DNA of 64,000 nucleotides from CAWAHD01 sp963781785 (GTDB lineage Bacteria; Planctomycetota; Planctomycetia; Isosphaerales; Isosphaeraceae): positions 124,001 through 188,000 of the forward strand of contig CAWAHD010000004.1 of assembly GCA_963781785.1 (NCBI GenBank), written 5' to 3'. Below, one piece after another: positions 18,304 to 29,081 of the stretch. The translations under genes and the position numbers were made by a program. Under the pieces are notes generated by a model. It worked only from the letters and a program-made list of their open reading frames with translations. It was not told the DNA's origin and made no database searches. Numbering within the stretch: the stretch's first letter is position 1; every line of letters begins with the position of its first letter.

Positions 18304-20002
18304 GTGCAGAAGGTCGAAGACGCGGGCTCTCTCGCATCGAACAGGCGAACCATCCTGAAGGCTCTGGCCGCACTCGGCGTGGGCACCGCGACGTTCCGCC
18401 GCGCCCTGGCGGCGCAGGCCGCCCAAGCCGGCGGCGTCACTCCGGAGATGCTCAAGCAGTCCGAGTGGATCGCAGGGCTTGCGCTCACCGACGACGAGCG
18501 CAAAAGCACGGCGCGATCCGTCGAGCGGAGTCTCGGCGCATTTGCCGAACTGCGGAAGGTCGACGTCGGCTACGACGTGCCCCCTGCCCTGACGTTCTTT
18601 CCGGTCCCTCCGCGGCCGGCCGCCGACGTCAAGCGAAATCAGGCGAGACCGGCCGAGGCGCGCGCCATCCCCCGGCCCGATTCGCCGGACCAGCTCGCAT
18701 TCCTCTCGGTCGCCGAGCTTTCGACCTTGATCCGCAGCCGTCAGGTCAGCTCGACCGAGCTGACGAGGCTTTATCTCGACCGGCTCAAGCGGTTCGACCC
18801 GCTGCTCAAGTGCGTCGCGACGTTGACCGAGGACCTGGCGCTCAAACAATCGGCCCAGGCTGACAAGGAAATTATGGCGGGGCATTACCGCGGCCCGTTA
18901 CACGGGATTCCGTGGGGAGCCAAGGACCTGATCGCCTATCCGGGTTATCCGACCGACCTGGGGTGCGACACCGTTCAAGGGGCGGGTGATCGACCAGAAA
19001 GCCACGGTGGCGACCCGACTGGAGGAGGCCGGGGCTGTGCTCCTGGGTAAGTTGTCGCTGGGGGCACTGGCCATGGGAGACCTCTGGTACGGCGGCCGGA
19101 CGCGCAGCCCGTGGGACCCCCGGACCGGCTCGAGCGGATCGTCAGCCGGCTCGGCATCGGCGGCCGCGGCCGGACTGGTCGGCTTCGCGATTGGCAGCGA
19201 GACCTTGGGCAGCATCGTCTCTCCCTGCCGGGCCTGCGGCGCGACCGGCTTGCGGCCGACGTTCGGCCGGGTCAGCCGGCATGGCTGCATGACCCTCGCC
19301 TGGTCGATGGACAAGCTCGGCCCGATCACTCGCTCGGTCGAGGATTGCGCGCTCGTGTTCGACGCCATCCACGGGGCCGACAGTCTTGACCCCGCCGCCA
19401 TTGACCAGCCTTTCGAGTGGCCGCCCCGCCGCGCCCTCGAAACGATCAGGATCGGCTACATCGACGACCGGCGCCGACCCACCGAGGAACGGGAAGAGCT
19501 GAAGATTCTCCAAAAGCTCGGCTTCGAGCTCGTTTTGATCACACTCCCCGACGACATTCCGGTCCAGGCCGTCACCTTGATGCTCGGAACCGAGGCTGCC
19601 ACGGCCTTCGACGAGCTGACGCGCAAGCATATCACGCGAAGGATTGAATAGCTGGCCGGACACCTTCAGGCAGGGACAATTTGTTCCGGCCGTCGAATAC
19701 CTGCGGCAGCACGGGTGCGGACCAAGCTCATGCAGGCGATGGCCGAGCGGATGAAAGCCGTCGACCTCTACGTGAGCTCCGGGCAAGACCTGGCCATCAC
19801 GAACCTGACAGGCCATCCCAGCGTCGTCTTCCCGATGGGGTTCCGGGAGCGGGACGGAAGATCCAGACCCGGGTCGGTCGTCCTCACGGGACGCTTGTAT
19901 GACGAGACGACGTTGCTTTCCGTAGGGCATGCCTTCCAGCAGGCGACGGGCGATCATCGCAGGCAGCCGCCGCTCGATGTCTACCTGGCGGCCGGAGCCT
20001 GA
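18304..20002 (+). CDS. Amidase signature family enzyme, exported (several frameshifts)
   Basis: The GTG at 18304 starts a protein with a Tat/Sec-like N-terminus (NRRTILKALAALGVGTATF). The catalytic elements of amidase-signature enzymes are present: LHGIPWGAKDLIA (catalytic Lys), then TGSSGSSAGSASAAAAGLVG with the nucleophile loop, and GSETLGSIVSPCRACGATGL. The reading frame changes at about 18945-18962, 19635-19645 and 19700-19712. Each change is followed at once by family sequence (WGATPFKGRVIDQKATVA; GLNSWPDTFRQGQFVPAVEY; AARVRTKLMQAMAERM). The combined chain is about 560 residues. The enzyme would hydrolyse an amide bond; the substrate is unknown. It is probably co-transcribed with the preceding amidohydrolase. 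Three breaks could mean a true pseudogene or local base errors. Confidence 0.82.
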
Positions 20003-20026
20003 GACGTGTCCCGAAAAAATTGTCGC

Positions 20027-20043
20027 CTTTCGCTCCGCGAAAG
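20027..20043. repeat. Dispersed hairpin repeat, TTTCGCTCCGCGAAAG type
   Basis: The sequence CTTTCGCTCCGCGAAAG forms a short hairpin (CTTTCGC…GCGAAAG) just after the amidase gene. Other copies in this window are at 32144-32159, 32170-32186 and 35178-35194. Confidence 0.7.
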
Positions 20044-20101
20044 TCCCTCTTCCCCTGATTTGTAGTCGCGCAGTTGGTAAGTGGAGATGCCAAGGCGCGG
20101 C

Positions 20102-20493
20102 GTAGGTCAGGCTTTCCAGCCTGACGTTTTTCGTAGGTCAGGCTTTCCAGCCTGACGTTTTTCGTAGGTCAGGCTTTCCAGCCTGACGTTTTTCGTAGGT
20201 CAGGCTTTCCAGCCTGACGTTTTTCGTAGGTCAGGCTTTCCAGCCTGACGTTTGAGTAGGTCAGGCTTTCCAGCCTGACGCTTGAGTAGGTCAGGCTTTC
20301 CAGCCTGACATTTGAGTAGGTCAGGCTTTCCAGCCTGACGCTTGAGTAGGTCAGGCTTTCCAGCCTGACGTTTGAGTAGGTCAGGCTTTCCAGCCTGACG
20401 TTTGAGTAGGTCAGGCTTTCCAGCCTGACGCTTGAGTAGGTCAGGCTTTCCAGCCTGACGCTTGAGTAGGTCAGGCTTTCCAGCCTGACCTAC
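20102..20493. repeat. Tandem array of 13 hairpin units (30-31 bp)
   Basis: Thirteen units start with GTAGGTCAGG at 20102, 20133, 20164, 20195, 20226 and then every 30 bases to 20466. The first four are 31 bp with a GTTTTTC spacer; later units are 30 bp with GTTTGA or CTTGA. Each unit holds a perfect 8-bp stem, GTCAGGCT-TTCC-AGCCTGAC. The last unit extends to 12 bp (GTAGGTCAGGCT/AGCCTGACCTAC) and closes the array. The array lies between convergent genes (amidase and cupredoxin fusion) and could block readthrough. Minus-strand translation gives an artefactual QAGKPDLLKR repeat peptide. Confidence 0.95.
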
Positions 20494-20533
20494 GACAAAC
20501 CAGCGCACTGCTGGGTCCCCGCTCAGACATGCC

Positions 20534-23500
20534 TCACCGCACAATCATCTCGCCATTCATGACCATCCAGTGACCGGGAAATGTACAGATATAGGGATAA
20601 CGTCCCGGAACCGCCGGTGCCCGGAACGAGATCGCGAATTGTTCCTGGGGGCCGACAATGTCGGTGTAAAAAAGGACGTCGTCGGTACGGGGAATATACT
20701 GGCGAACCGCGGCGTCGGGTTCTGCGATGATCTTGTTGACCAGGTCGCCCACGCGGGCCATCGACCCGGGCTTGAGGAGTGCCCAGTTGTGCGGCACCGA
20801 ATCCGGATTGATGAATGTGAACAAAATCGGCTCACCGGCCTTGACCTGAATCTCGCGGACCGAAAAACTCAGGTTCTTGCCGGCCTCGATCGTGATCGCG
20901 CGGGCTCTTCGGATCTTGCGGCGCCACGGGTTCGGCGGCGGGGGATGAGCCAGCGCCGCCATGTCGGCCAAAAGCGGATGGGCGGCAATCGTCTTGGCAG
21001 ACGGCACGTAGCCCGGAAAATCGACGAACGGAGTCCCCAGCCGATGGACCGTCGCAAAGATATCCAGCGCGGCGCCGGCTCCGGCCCCGGCTGCAAGTGG
21101 AGCTGAAGTTGATTGACCGGCTGAAGCTCAGGGATCTCCAGAAACAGCGTGTGGTTGTCGGGCAGAACGTGGGCCGAGCGAACTTTCCATGGGTCGTGCC
21201 CGGGCTGTCCGGGGTGGCTGGGGGACAGCTCCGGCGAGCCGTAGTTGGCTGCATAGTGGTAATTCCAGGCCTGGGCGAAATAACGGTCGGCGCTGGGCCA
21301 CCTCACGATCCAGAGGAAGTGAGAATGTGAGCAAAACACCGTTTTCACGAGCGTGGAATGCGGTCGGGATCTGCGCAGGCTTTCCGGTATAGCGGACGCG
21401 CTGAAAGCACCCATCGGCGGGCGTGTAGCTGCCCCATCCGGTCATGCCGGTGACATAAAGTTGCCGGTCATGGGGATTGAACCGACCGCGATGAACGCCC
21501 GACAGGAACTCGCCCGGCAAAGGAACGACCGCGCCCTGGGGCTGTCCACCCACCGACTCGCGCAGCACCAGGAAATGCGATCCCGCTCCAAATGAGAAAT
21601 GCAGGAGATGGCCCTGGAGTGGCCCGAATTGACCGGGCGGAACGGCCACCTGGCCGCCGCTCGAATTGTCGAGTCCGCGTGGCAGATAAACGAGTGGCAG
21701 GTCCGGGGCCTTCCCATTGCGGGGACCGAGATAACCGTAGTGGCCGCCCGGGCGGACCTCGCAGATCATCGAGGCGGGCGTCCATTCGCCCTCCGAGTTG
21801 GGAACCGTCACCGTCCCATCCGGCAGAAGTCCGAGTCCATCGGGATTGCGGAAGCCCGTCGCCAGCGTTTCGACCGATTTGCCGTCGGCAGCAATGCGCA
21901 AGAGTCCGAGCGCACTCGACGCCGAATAGAACCGCCCGTCTCGGTCACGCTCGAGGCCGCACAGGAAATCGTGGCCCCCGGTCGAGGTCGGAAACCTGTT
22001 GCAGAAGTTTTCATAAAAGTCGGCCTCGCCGTCGCCGTCCAGGTCATGGAGTCGCGTGATCTGGTCGCGGCCCAGGACGTAAACCTGGTCTTCGGCAATG
22101 ACGAGGCCCAGCGCCTGATGCAGTCCCGAAGCAAATCGTCGCCACCGCACCTGCTCCAAATTCTGATCAAGGCCATCGACGCGCCACACGTCGCCCTGGA
22201 TCGTGCACAGCATGGCTGTGCCGTTTTTGAAGAAATCGTGGCCTCCAAAAAAGAGCAGTTGTTTCCAGGGATTCTCAAAGGGCGGCTCGATCGTATCCAC
22301 GACGTAAGGCCACGAAGTCTCACGACCGAGCTTCCCTCTGGTCGTGATGACTTCGCCCCCCAGGGACGCCCCGCCATGCGTCCAGGCAGCCAGGGGATGT
22401 TTGGCACGCTCGGCGACGATCCGGATGAATTTCCCGTTTTCGGCCCAGGGCGCATCGAGCAGCTCGGTCTCGCCGATCTTGTAGGCGAAGATCACCCGAT
22501 TGCCGTGCCGGTAATATCCGTGGTAGTCGAACGGCCGCTCGGGTGGCTTGCCCTCGGGCCTGGGTAGCGGTGTTCCGTCGAGGAGCAGCCCGTCCATGAT
22601 GCCATGGCGTACAGCCGAGAATTTGACGAAGCCTCCTTTCCAGACAGCCTCGTAGCAAAGGGTCTGGGGGTTGAAGCAGGTTGCCAGCTCATCGCCTTTC
22701 TCGCCGAGCCGCACGCAGACGCCCTTGGGCACGGTCACGCCCGCGCCCCGGAACACGCCGGCGAGGACCCGGCCCAGATCAGTCTGGTTCCAGCGGGTGT
22801 CGGCCCACGTGCCTTCGTTCTGATTGCCCCAATGGCCCGCCCGGCCGCCGTCGAGCCCGGGAAACGGCGGCAGCAACATGGCGATCTCCGGCTGCCGTGC
22901 GAAATAAGCAGCCTCCTTGGCGTAAAAATCATAGACGCGCTCGCGATTGACCGGTAGCTTCCAGCCAGGCCACTGCTCGGGGTTTAGCGGAGCGCGGTCC
23001 CATGGAAACGTGGCCGTCGTATGCCCATGACCGGCGAGCCGGCCCGCCGCGGCTCCTTCCGGGCGGCCAAGCTCCAGCAGGAAACGCACGAGGTCACGCT
23101 GCTCGGCCGGGGGCATGGCCGCAACGAGGCCCTCGGGCATCAACGTACCGCCCGGACGCAGCTCTTCGATGTCGGCCTTCTTGATCCGGAAATGATCGCC
23201 CGACGTCGGGTCGCGGAGCTCGAGATCTTCCTGGGTCTCCTTGAGCTGGTAACCCTGCCGGACCTTGCCGTCCACCGTGGCAACGGTCACAGCCGAAAAG
23301 CCGTCTTTGACCTGTCGGCCAGGCCAGAGCACCGACTCGACGAGCTCTTCCGGCTTGATGCACAAACCGGCCGTCGAAAGGTCTGGCCCGGCGATTCCCC
23401 CCTGGCCGGAGACCTGGTGGCAGGAAAGGCATGCGTATTTCGGCGACGCGAACACCTGGGCGCCTCGCATCGAATCGCCCGCGCGCGCGCCTCGCGCAGC

Positions 23501-24624
23501 AAGGCATCGACCCGCGCCGGGTCAAACGGTGCTTCGGGTGCGGCGCCGAGCGGAGCCGGCGGGGGCGAGACTGCTGCTGCTTTTGCCGGCGAGGTGGGCT
23601 TCGTCGGCGGCGGCACCGGCGTGCGCGGCACCGGGCGCGGACCGGCGCACCACCCTGCAATTGCGGCACTAGCCAGTCCAGGCCGTCGAGGTTGTCCTTG
23701 AGTCGCTCTTCGGCGTCGTCCATGGTGTGGCCGAGGATCCCGATCGGCCCCCGATACCCGCTGGCGCAGATGACCCGCAGCAGCTCGAGGTCGAGCGCCC
23801 CCTGCCCCAGCGGCAGGATCTTGCGCCCGTGCCGGTCACCCTCCGGCTCCATCCCGTTCACGTTCAGGCATCGCAGGTAGGGCATGATCTTGGCCAGCAA
23901 GGCGGGGAAGCGGTCGAGATGGTCGTGGCCGTGGTGCAGGTTGTAAACGATTCCAACGTTGGTGATGCCCTGAGTTTTGAGCCGGTCGACGATGGCGAGC
24001 TGGTTTTCCGGCTCGCCGAACCAGCCCCCGTGGTTATAGAGGGCCAGCGAGCACCCGATCTTTCGGGCCTCCTCGGCGAGTGGACGGAGCTTTGCCGCCG
24101 CCGCGGCGATCCGGCGCTTTTGCTCCGCGCCGGCGACCTTGTCGGCGCCCAGGTCGAGCAGCACCCAGAGGTCGGCCTTCTGGCTGCGCCGCTTCAAGAG
24201 GTCGAGAATGATTCGCGATTCGCGATTGAGCTCGCCGGGAGCGACCCAGAAGGCGTCGAGACGAATTCGGTGACGGTTGAGTGCATCGATTTCGGCGTCG
24301 AAGCTGGGGATATGCTCGGCGCGCCAGTCGTAGGCGAATCGCCGGAAGCCGAGATGCTCGAGCATGGCCGCGCGCTCTTCGGGACCACGCTTCTTACTAT
24401 CGAACGGTACGATGCACCACGCGACGAGATTCTCGCGCAAACAGCCGCCGGGCCGCAAGAGAGATCGTGTCGGGCGGAGAGCCTGGCCGCGCAGGGGGCG
24501 CGCTCGGGCGGCTGGCCTGAGCACTGGCCGGACAGGTTTGCAAGCAAACCGCAAGGCACAAACCGGCCAGCAAGCTCCCACGCCAAACGGGTGCAAGGCG
24601 GCGAGAAAATGAAGGAATAGGCAT
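20534..24624 (-). CDS. Four-domain secreted protein: TIM barrel, cytochrome c, propeller, cupredoxin (several frameshifts)
   Basis: The start is at 24624 with a signal peptide (SLLAGLCLAVCLQTCPASAQ). Next is a xylose-isomerase-like TIM barrel (LVAWCIVPFDSKKRGPEERA … VNGMEPEGDRHGRKILPLGQ … GHTMDDAEERLKDNLDGLDW). A Pro/Ala linker leads to a c-type heme domain with CxxCH (YACLSCHQVSGQGG). A long propeller-like region with calcium-loop-like DLDGDGEADFYENF follows. The C-terminus is an azurin/auracyanin-like cupredoxin with ligands His (VPHNWALLKPG), Cys/His (YICTFPGHWM) and Met. Frame breaks lie near 24435, 23645, 23480, 21290 and 21085, each resuming family sequence. The total is about 1,360 residues. 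Heme plus blue copper suggests periplasmic electron transfer coupled to a carbohydrate-related reaction; this is inference. Confidence 0.82.
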
Positions 24625-24804
24625 TTTGGTTCACAGATTCTATCGAGCGTTGTGTGGAGGGGATGTCCGTGTGGGGGCGGCCGTCGTCGTGAGCTTCGAG
24701 ACCGGGTGCCGGGTTGCCCCGGGCGGGGTAGCGCGCCTATCTTGCAGGCAGAATTCAGCGTATGGGCCGCACCATGGGCCGTCAATATCAGTGAGGGTTT
24801 GACC

Positions 24805-26086
24805 ATGAAGACCGCTCGGGGAATCTTGTCAATCTCTGGTGGCCGGCTGGTGGACGGAACCGGCGTGAAACCGGTAGACGACGCGGTCGTCGTGACCAAG
24901 GACGGCAAGATCGCCTACGCAGGCCCGGCGCGATCCGCACCCCCGGTCCCGCCTGAGGCCCGGCGTCTGGATGCCCGCGGTGGAACGATCCTGCCCGGGC
25001 TGGTCGAAGCTCATTTCCATCCGACCTATTTCGACGTTGCCGAGCTCGCCGATCTCGACATCAAGTACCCTGTCGAGTACATCACGATCCTGGCGTCCTG
25101 CAATGCCCGGCTGGCTCTCGAGTGCGGCTACACGGCTGCGCAGTGGCGGCAGCCTGCACAACATCGACGTCTGGCTGAAAAAAGCGATCGAGGACGACAT
25201 GATCCCGGGCCCGCGCCTGGCGGCCAGCGGCCGCGAGATTTGCGGAGCGGGCGGCCTGATGGACTGGAACCCCGATCATCTCAAGCTGGGGATGGAGGGC
25301 CTGATCCTGTTGATCAACGGTCCCGACCAGGCCCGCGCGGCCGTGCGCAAGCTGGTCAAGGACGGGGTCGAGTGGATCAAGACCTATCCCACCGGCGACG
25401 CCGCCGCACCCGACACGGCCGACCATCACACGCTCTGCATGACCTTCGAGGAAATGGCCGCCGTGGTCTCCGAGGCCCACAATTATCACCGCAAGGTCAC
25501 CGGGCACTGCCGCGCGACTCAGGGCATCAAGAACGCCCTGCGGGCGAATTTCGATTGCCTCGAGCACGCCACCTTCATGGACGCGGAGGCCCTTGACCTG
25601 CTCCTGGAGCGGAATACACCGGTCGTGCCCGCGCTTCAATTTGAATATGCGAGCATCGCAAAGGGACCAGGTTTCGGGATGCCCCAGGCGGTCGTCGATG
25701 GGCACAAGGAGACCCTGGAGGGAGGAGCCGAGAGCGCCCGGATGATCTTGCGGGCCGGCGGGCGCCTGGGCATGGGCGGCGACTACGGCTTTGCCTGGAA
25801 CCCTCACGGAGACTACGCCAAGGAGCTGACCTTCTTCGTGCGCCACGTCGGGTTTTCGCCGCTCGAGACGATCACCTGCGCGACCAGGACCGGCGCCGAG
25901 ATCATGAAGCGCGACAGCGAATTCGGCACGCTCGAAGCGGGCAAGCTGGCCGATATCCTGGTCGTCGATGGAGACGTGCTCGAAGACATTGAAATCCTCG
26001 AGGATCGCTCGCGATTCCTCGCGGTGATCCAGGGCGGAGTCATCAAGGCGGGGCGGCTGGCGGGAAGATCGGTGGACGGATTGTAG
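24805..26086 (+). CDS. Amidohydrolase family protein (frameshifted)
   Basis: The ATG at 24805, preceded by GAGGG, starts MKTARGILSISGGRLVDGTG. The amidohydrolase metal motif follows (PGLVEAHFHPTYFD, HxH), then a break at about 25136-25145 after ECGYTAA. The other frame carries on with SGGSLHNIDVWLKKAIEDDM, WIKTYPTGDAAAP (the segment usually carrying the metal-bridging residue), TGHCRATQ, DCLEHATF and the Asp-bearing MGGDYGFAWNPHGD. It ends with the family closing motif TLEAGKLADILVVDGD. The total is about 426 residues. No signal peptide is present, so it is probably cytoplasmic. Imidazolonepropionase-like/prolidase-like cyclic amide hydrolases have this organisation; the exact substrate is unknown. 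It is divergent from the four-domain protein. Confidence 0.87.
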
Positions 26087-26224
26087 GCAAGCAGGCGGTG
26101 AACCCATCTCTTCGTGGGGTGATCCGGCCGCGATCGGCACAGCCGAGACGCATTCCCGGTGCTCGAACCCCAGGGGTCCCTCAGTGCCGGCCCTCCTCCA
26201 GGCGGTGTGCACTGCCAACCTCGT

Positions 26225-28438
26225 TTAGTGGCGCACATCCCAGATCACGATCGACGTATCCGATAAACCCGCGACGATTCGCTTTCCATCGGGCGTGAAA
26301 GACAGTCCAGTGATTGAGGGGCACGGTGTCTCGTTCGTCTCGGTCTCGTGTCTGTCTCGCAGCCGGAAGATGCGAATGATCCCGCGGTCCCCCTGTAACG
26401 ACGTCCCGGCGGCGATGGTCTGCCCATCCGGGGAGAACGTCAGGCAGTCGACGCGGGACTCGGGAATCACGATCTCGCGGCGCACGTGACCTGTCTCGGT
26501 GTCGAGCCAGACGATCGTGCTCGCGGCGGTCGAGGAATCGTGGCGGGTGTGCCCATCGGCCAGCTTGATCTTGGTGGGGTGACCTTGTCTGACGATCGCC
26601 AGGCTCCGGCCGTCGGGCGCGAACTCGCCCGCCATCGTCGACTCCGATTCCTCGAATCGCAGGCCGCCGCTGGCGACGTCCACGACGTGCACTCCATCGT
26701 TGCCGACCAGGGCGACCGATCGGCCATCGCGCGCAAAGAAAGACCGGAGGATCTGGGCTCTGGCGTGCCATCTGCGGGTATCGACCGATGCTTCTTTCTC
26801 CGGCGCGGGCCCGGCGACGGGGCGTTCCGCGCCCGTCGAGACATCCCAGCGCCGGAGCGAGCCATCGCTCACGGCGGCGATCACGGAAGACCCGTCACCC
26901 CGGAGCATCATACCGCGATGGTGCAGCTCCGATTTCGCGTCCGCGACCGACCAGGTGTGCAGCCGCTCGCCGGTCTTGAGGTTCCACACCTGGACCGTTG
27001 CCTGATACTCATTGTTCGAACCGGTGGCGAGGAGCGACCCAATATCGGAGACCGACAGCGACCGTACCGAACCGTCGTGCGCGAGCATTTTCGTCGGGCG
27101 CCCCGTCGCCAGGTCCCAGGTCCGGACAGTCCGGTCGTCGCTGCCGGAGACGAGTGTCTTGCCGTCGTCGAGGAACGCGAAGGCCGTGGCGCAGCCCTGG
27201 TGGGCTTCGGGGGTCGCCAGGCGGTCATTGCCCGTCGCCAGGTCCCATAAATGGAGTGCGCGCCGCCCTCCCGTGGTTGCGAGCGTTCCTCCATCGGGCG
27301 AAAACGCCATCGGGCCGTACGCCAGGCGAACATTCGGCAATGAGTCCAGTTCCTTTTCGGTCGCGACGTCAAAGAGCACAAGCTGACGTTTGAGCCCCGT
27401 CGCAGCCACGGCTTTTCCGTCGGGCGAAAACGACACAGCGGTCACGTCGGGGTTCTTCCGGCTCGCGAATCGCCTGAGCAAGGTACGGTCGCTGACCCTC
27501 CACAGCCAGATCTGACCCCCGGTCATCGCCCCGGCCAGCTTGGTTCCATCGGGCGAGAACGCGACGCTGTAAAGACGATGCTTGGCATCGATCGGAATCT
27601 TCTGGGCGTCCCGGAAGTGTGCGACGTCGTAGAGGTGGATGGTGCGCTCGTCGGCGACCGCCAGCAGGTGACTCGCTCGATCGGGCGAGAACGCGATCGA
27701 TGCGACATACCACTTTCCCAGGCGTTCCTGCCGCAATAGATTCATGGTGCCAACGTCCCAGAGCCGGATGGTCGAGTCAGTGCTCATGGTCGCGACGACC
27801 TTGCCTTGGGGAGCGTAGGCGATACTCCACACGTCGTTTGGCTCGTCCCATTCGCGCCGTCGGACCGGCCGGCCCGTGGCCAGGTTGGTGAAGGTCAAGT
27901 AATGAACCCCGAGGTTCCGTTCGGGCTCGTACTGGAATCCCACAGCGGCGATTAGCTTCCAATCGGGCGAAACGGCGAAGTCGCGGACTTCCTCGATTCC
28001 CAGGTCGATCTGGCGCAGCTTCTTCCCGTCTCGCGCATCCCAGACCTGGAGGCGACGCTGTGCGCCGTCGGTCACGACGAGCTGACCATCCGGCGAATAG
28101 ACGATGTGGTTCATGTCCCGGCCCTGCCGGAATCGGACCGTACCCAGACGCATCGCCGCGCCAGGCGGCAAAGGATCGCCGTAGCGATCGACCCTGGGCG
28201 GCTCGGATCGCGGAGCCACGGCGCTAGAGGCGGCATCGGGACTGCACGTGATGTCCGCCGCTTGATCGGCCGGCACCGCGCCGAGCGGTGCCGAAGCAGT
28301 CCAGTCCAGGCCGCCAATTGCCAGCACGAGCAGTACGCCGGATCGAAGCCGCGGCGCGAGGATCATCCTGAGTCGCACGCGCTTGTTCGTCGAGAACAGC
28401 CAGGTTCGGCGGGGAATTCGCTCGAGTGCAGCCGGCAT
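26225..28438 (-). CDS. WD40 repeat protein, membrane-anchored or secreted
   Basis: This 737-residue intact frame has an N-terminal hydrophobic segment at about residues 33-50 (SGVLLVLAIGGLDWTAS). It is followed by about 12-14 WD40 blades with clear signatures (STDSTIRLWDVGTMN, SVAFSPDGTKLAGAMTGGQI, SGSDDRTVRTWDLATGRP, SITGLSFTPDGKRIVAGLSD) ending in VIWDVRH. No kinase or other catalytic domain is attached, unlike the kinase-WD40 protein at 38487-42041. It is a scaffold or ligand-binding propeller; its partner is unknown. Transcription runs away from the ECF sigma gene at 29082 with a 643-base divergent gap. Confidence 0.9.
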   Translation of the reverse strand: MPAALERIPRRTWLFSTNKRVRLRMILAPRLRSGVLLVLAIGGLDWTASAPLGAVPADQAADITCSPDAASSAVAPRSEPPRVDRYGDPLPPGAAMRLGTVRFRQGRDMNHIVYSPDGQLVVTDGAQRRLQVWDARDGKKLRQIDLGIEEVRDFAVSPDWKLIAAVGFQYEPERNLGVHYLTFTNLATGRPVRRREWDEPNDVWSIAYAPQGKVVATMSTDSTIRLWDVGTMNLLRQERLGKWYVASIAFSPDRASHLLAVADERTIHLYDVAHFRDAQKIPIDAKHRLYSVAFSPDGTKLAGAMTGGQIWLWRVSDRTLLRRFASRKNPDVTAVSFSPDGKAVAATGLKRQLVLFDVATEKELDSLPNVRLAYGPMAFSPDGGTLATTGGRRALHLWDLATGNDRLATPEAHQGCATAFAFLDDGKTLVSGSDDRTVRTWDLATGRPTKMLAHDGSVRSLSVSDIGSLLATGSNNEYQATVQVWNLKTGERLHTWSVADAKSELHHRGMMLRGDGSSVIAAVSDGSLRRWDVSTGAERPVAGPAPEKEASVDTRRWHARAQILRSFFARDGRSVALVGNDGVHVVDVASGGLRFEESESTMAGEFAPDGRSLAIVRQGHPTKIKLADGHTRHDSSTAASTIVWLDTETGHVRREIVIPESRVDCLTFSPDGQTIAAGTSLQGDRGIIRIFRLRDRHETETNETPCPSITGLSFTPDGKRIVAGLSDTSIVIWDVRH

Positions 28439-29081
28439 GGCAGCCTTCCTCCCAACGCAACATGGACAAGGGGCTCATCACGGCGCGGTCGGTCAGTCTC
28501 GTGAGCGGCCGATTTCGGCACTCCTCTCCAGCGTACCCGGATCCCGATACCACTGCAACGTGGGCCACCTGTGTGACGGCGGTGACGTTTTTGACATTGA
28601 TGCGTAATTCGAGACCGCGAGGAAGCCGAGTGCGCGTGGTTGTAGGAACGGGCCGTCAATCGTGTCGCGCACGCAAATGACCGAGAAGCCCTGCCGATCG
28701 CTCAGCGCTGGCTGATCGCAGGCGGATTCGAAAGAGCGGGATGTGAGCCCGTGATACAATGACGTCGGCAGCCAGAGTTCAATTTCGAAAGTCACACCGG
28801 TTCTCAAGGACTCCGCCGGGAACGTCTTGTTTCCGAGCCTGGCGAATCTGAACACCGCGGCGCGGACTGATCAGCGGAGGGATTTCCTTGCCCTCAAGTC
28901 GCGATACCGCAAGTTGGATCCGGATCCGTGGGACTGCTCATAGCCGAAGACAGTTTTTCGCTGCGTCGAGTACCTGCTGGAAGTCAGCGCCGAGTCTCAA
29001 CTTTTTTGAAGGAGTTCGCCCAATGACCGGGCACTTTACTATGAGAGAATGAGAGACGCCTTCGAGCGCGGAGATTGACCG
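28439..29081. other. Divergent intergenic region, 643 bases
   Basis: The region lies between the WD40 gene (minus) and the sigma-factor fusion (plus). Short frames exist on both strands but none has a recognised domain or a convincing ribosome-binding site. It should include both promoters; none could be placed with confidence. Confidence 0.4.

Noticed and set aside
16408..18885. 825-residue minus-strand frame
   Set aside because: It is antisense to the amidohydrolase fusion and the amidase. It has no domain signature and spans two genes.
20102..20493. CRISPR array
   Set aside because: Repeats are directly adjacent with only 6-7 variable bases and no unique spacers, and no cas genes lie nearby.
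20200..20544. Minus-strand protein with QAGKPDLLKR repeats
   Set aside because: It is a translation of the hairpin tandem array. There is no ribosome-binding site or plausible function.
23094..24908. A separate 604-residue gene starting at 24908
   Set aside because: Its first 150 residues are out-of-frame sequence over a divergent promoter. The signal peptide at 24624 gives the sensible start.
28493..28855. Minus-strand 120-residue frame in the 28.4-29.1 kb gap
   Set aside because: There is no recognisable domain, start context or neighbour relation. It was left as intergenic.
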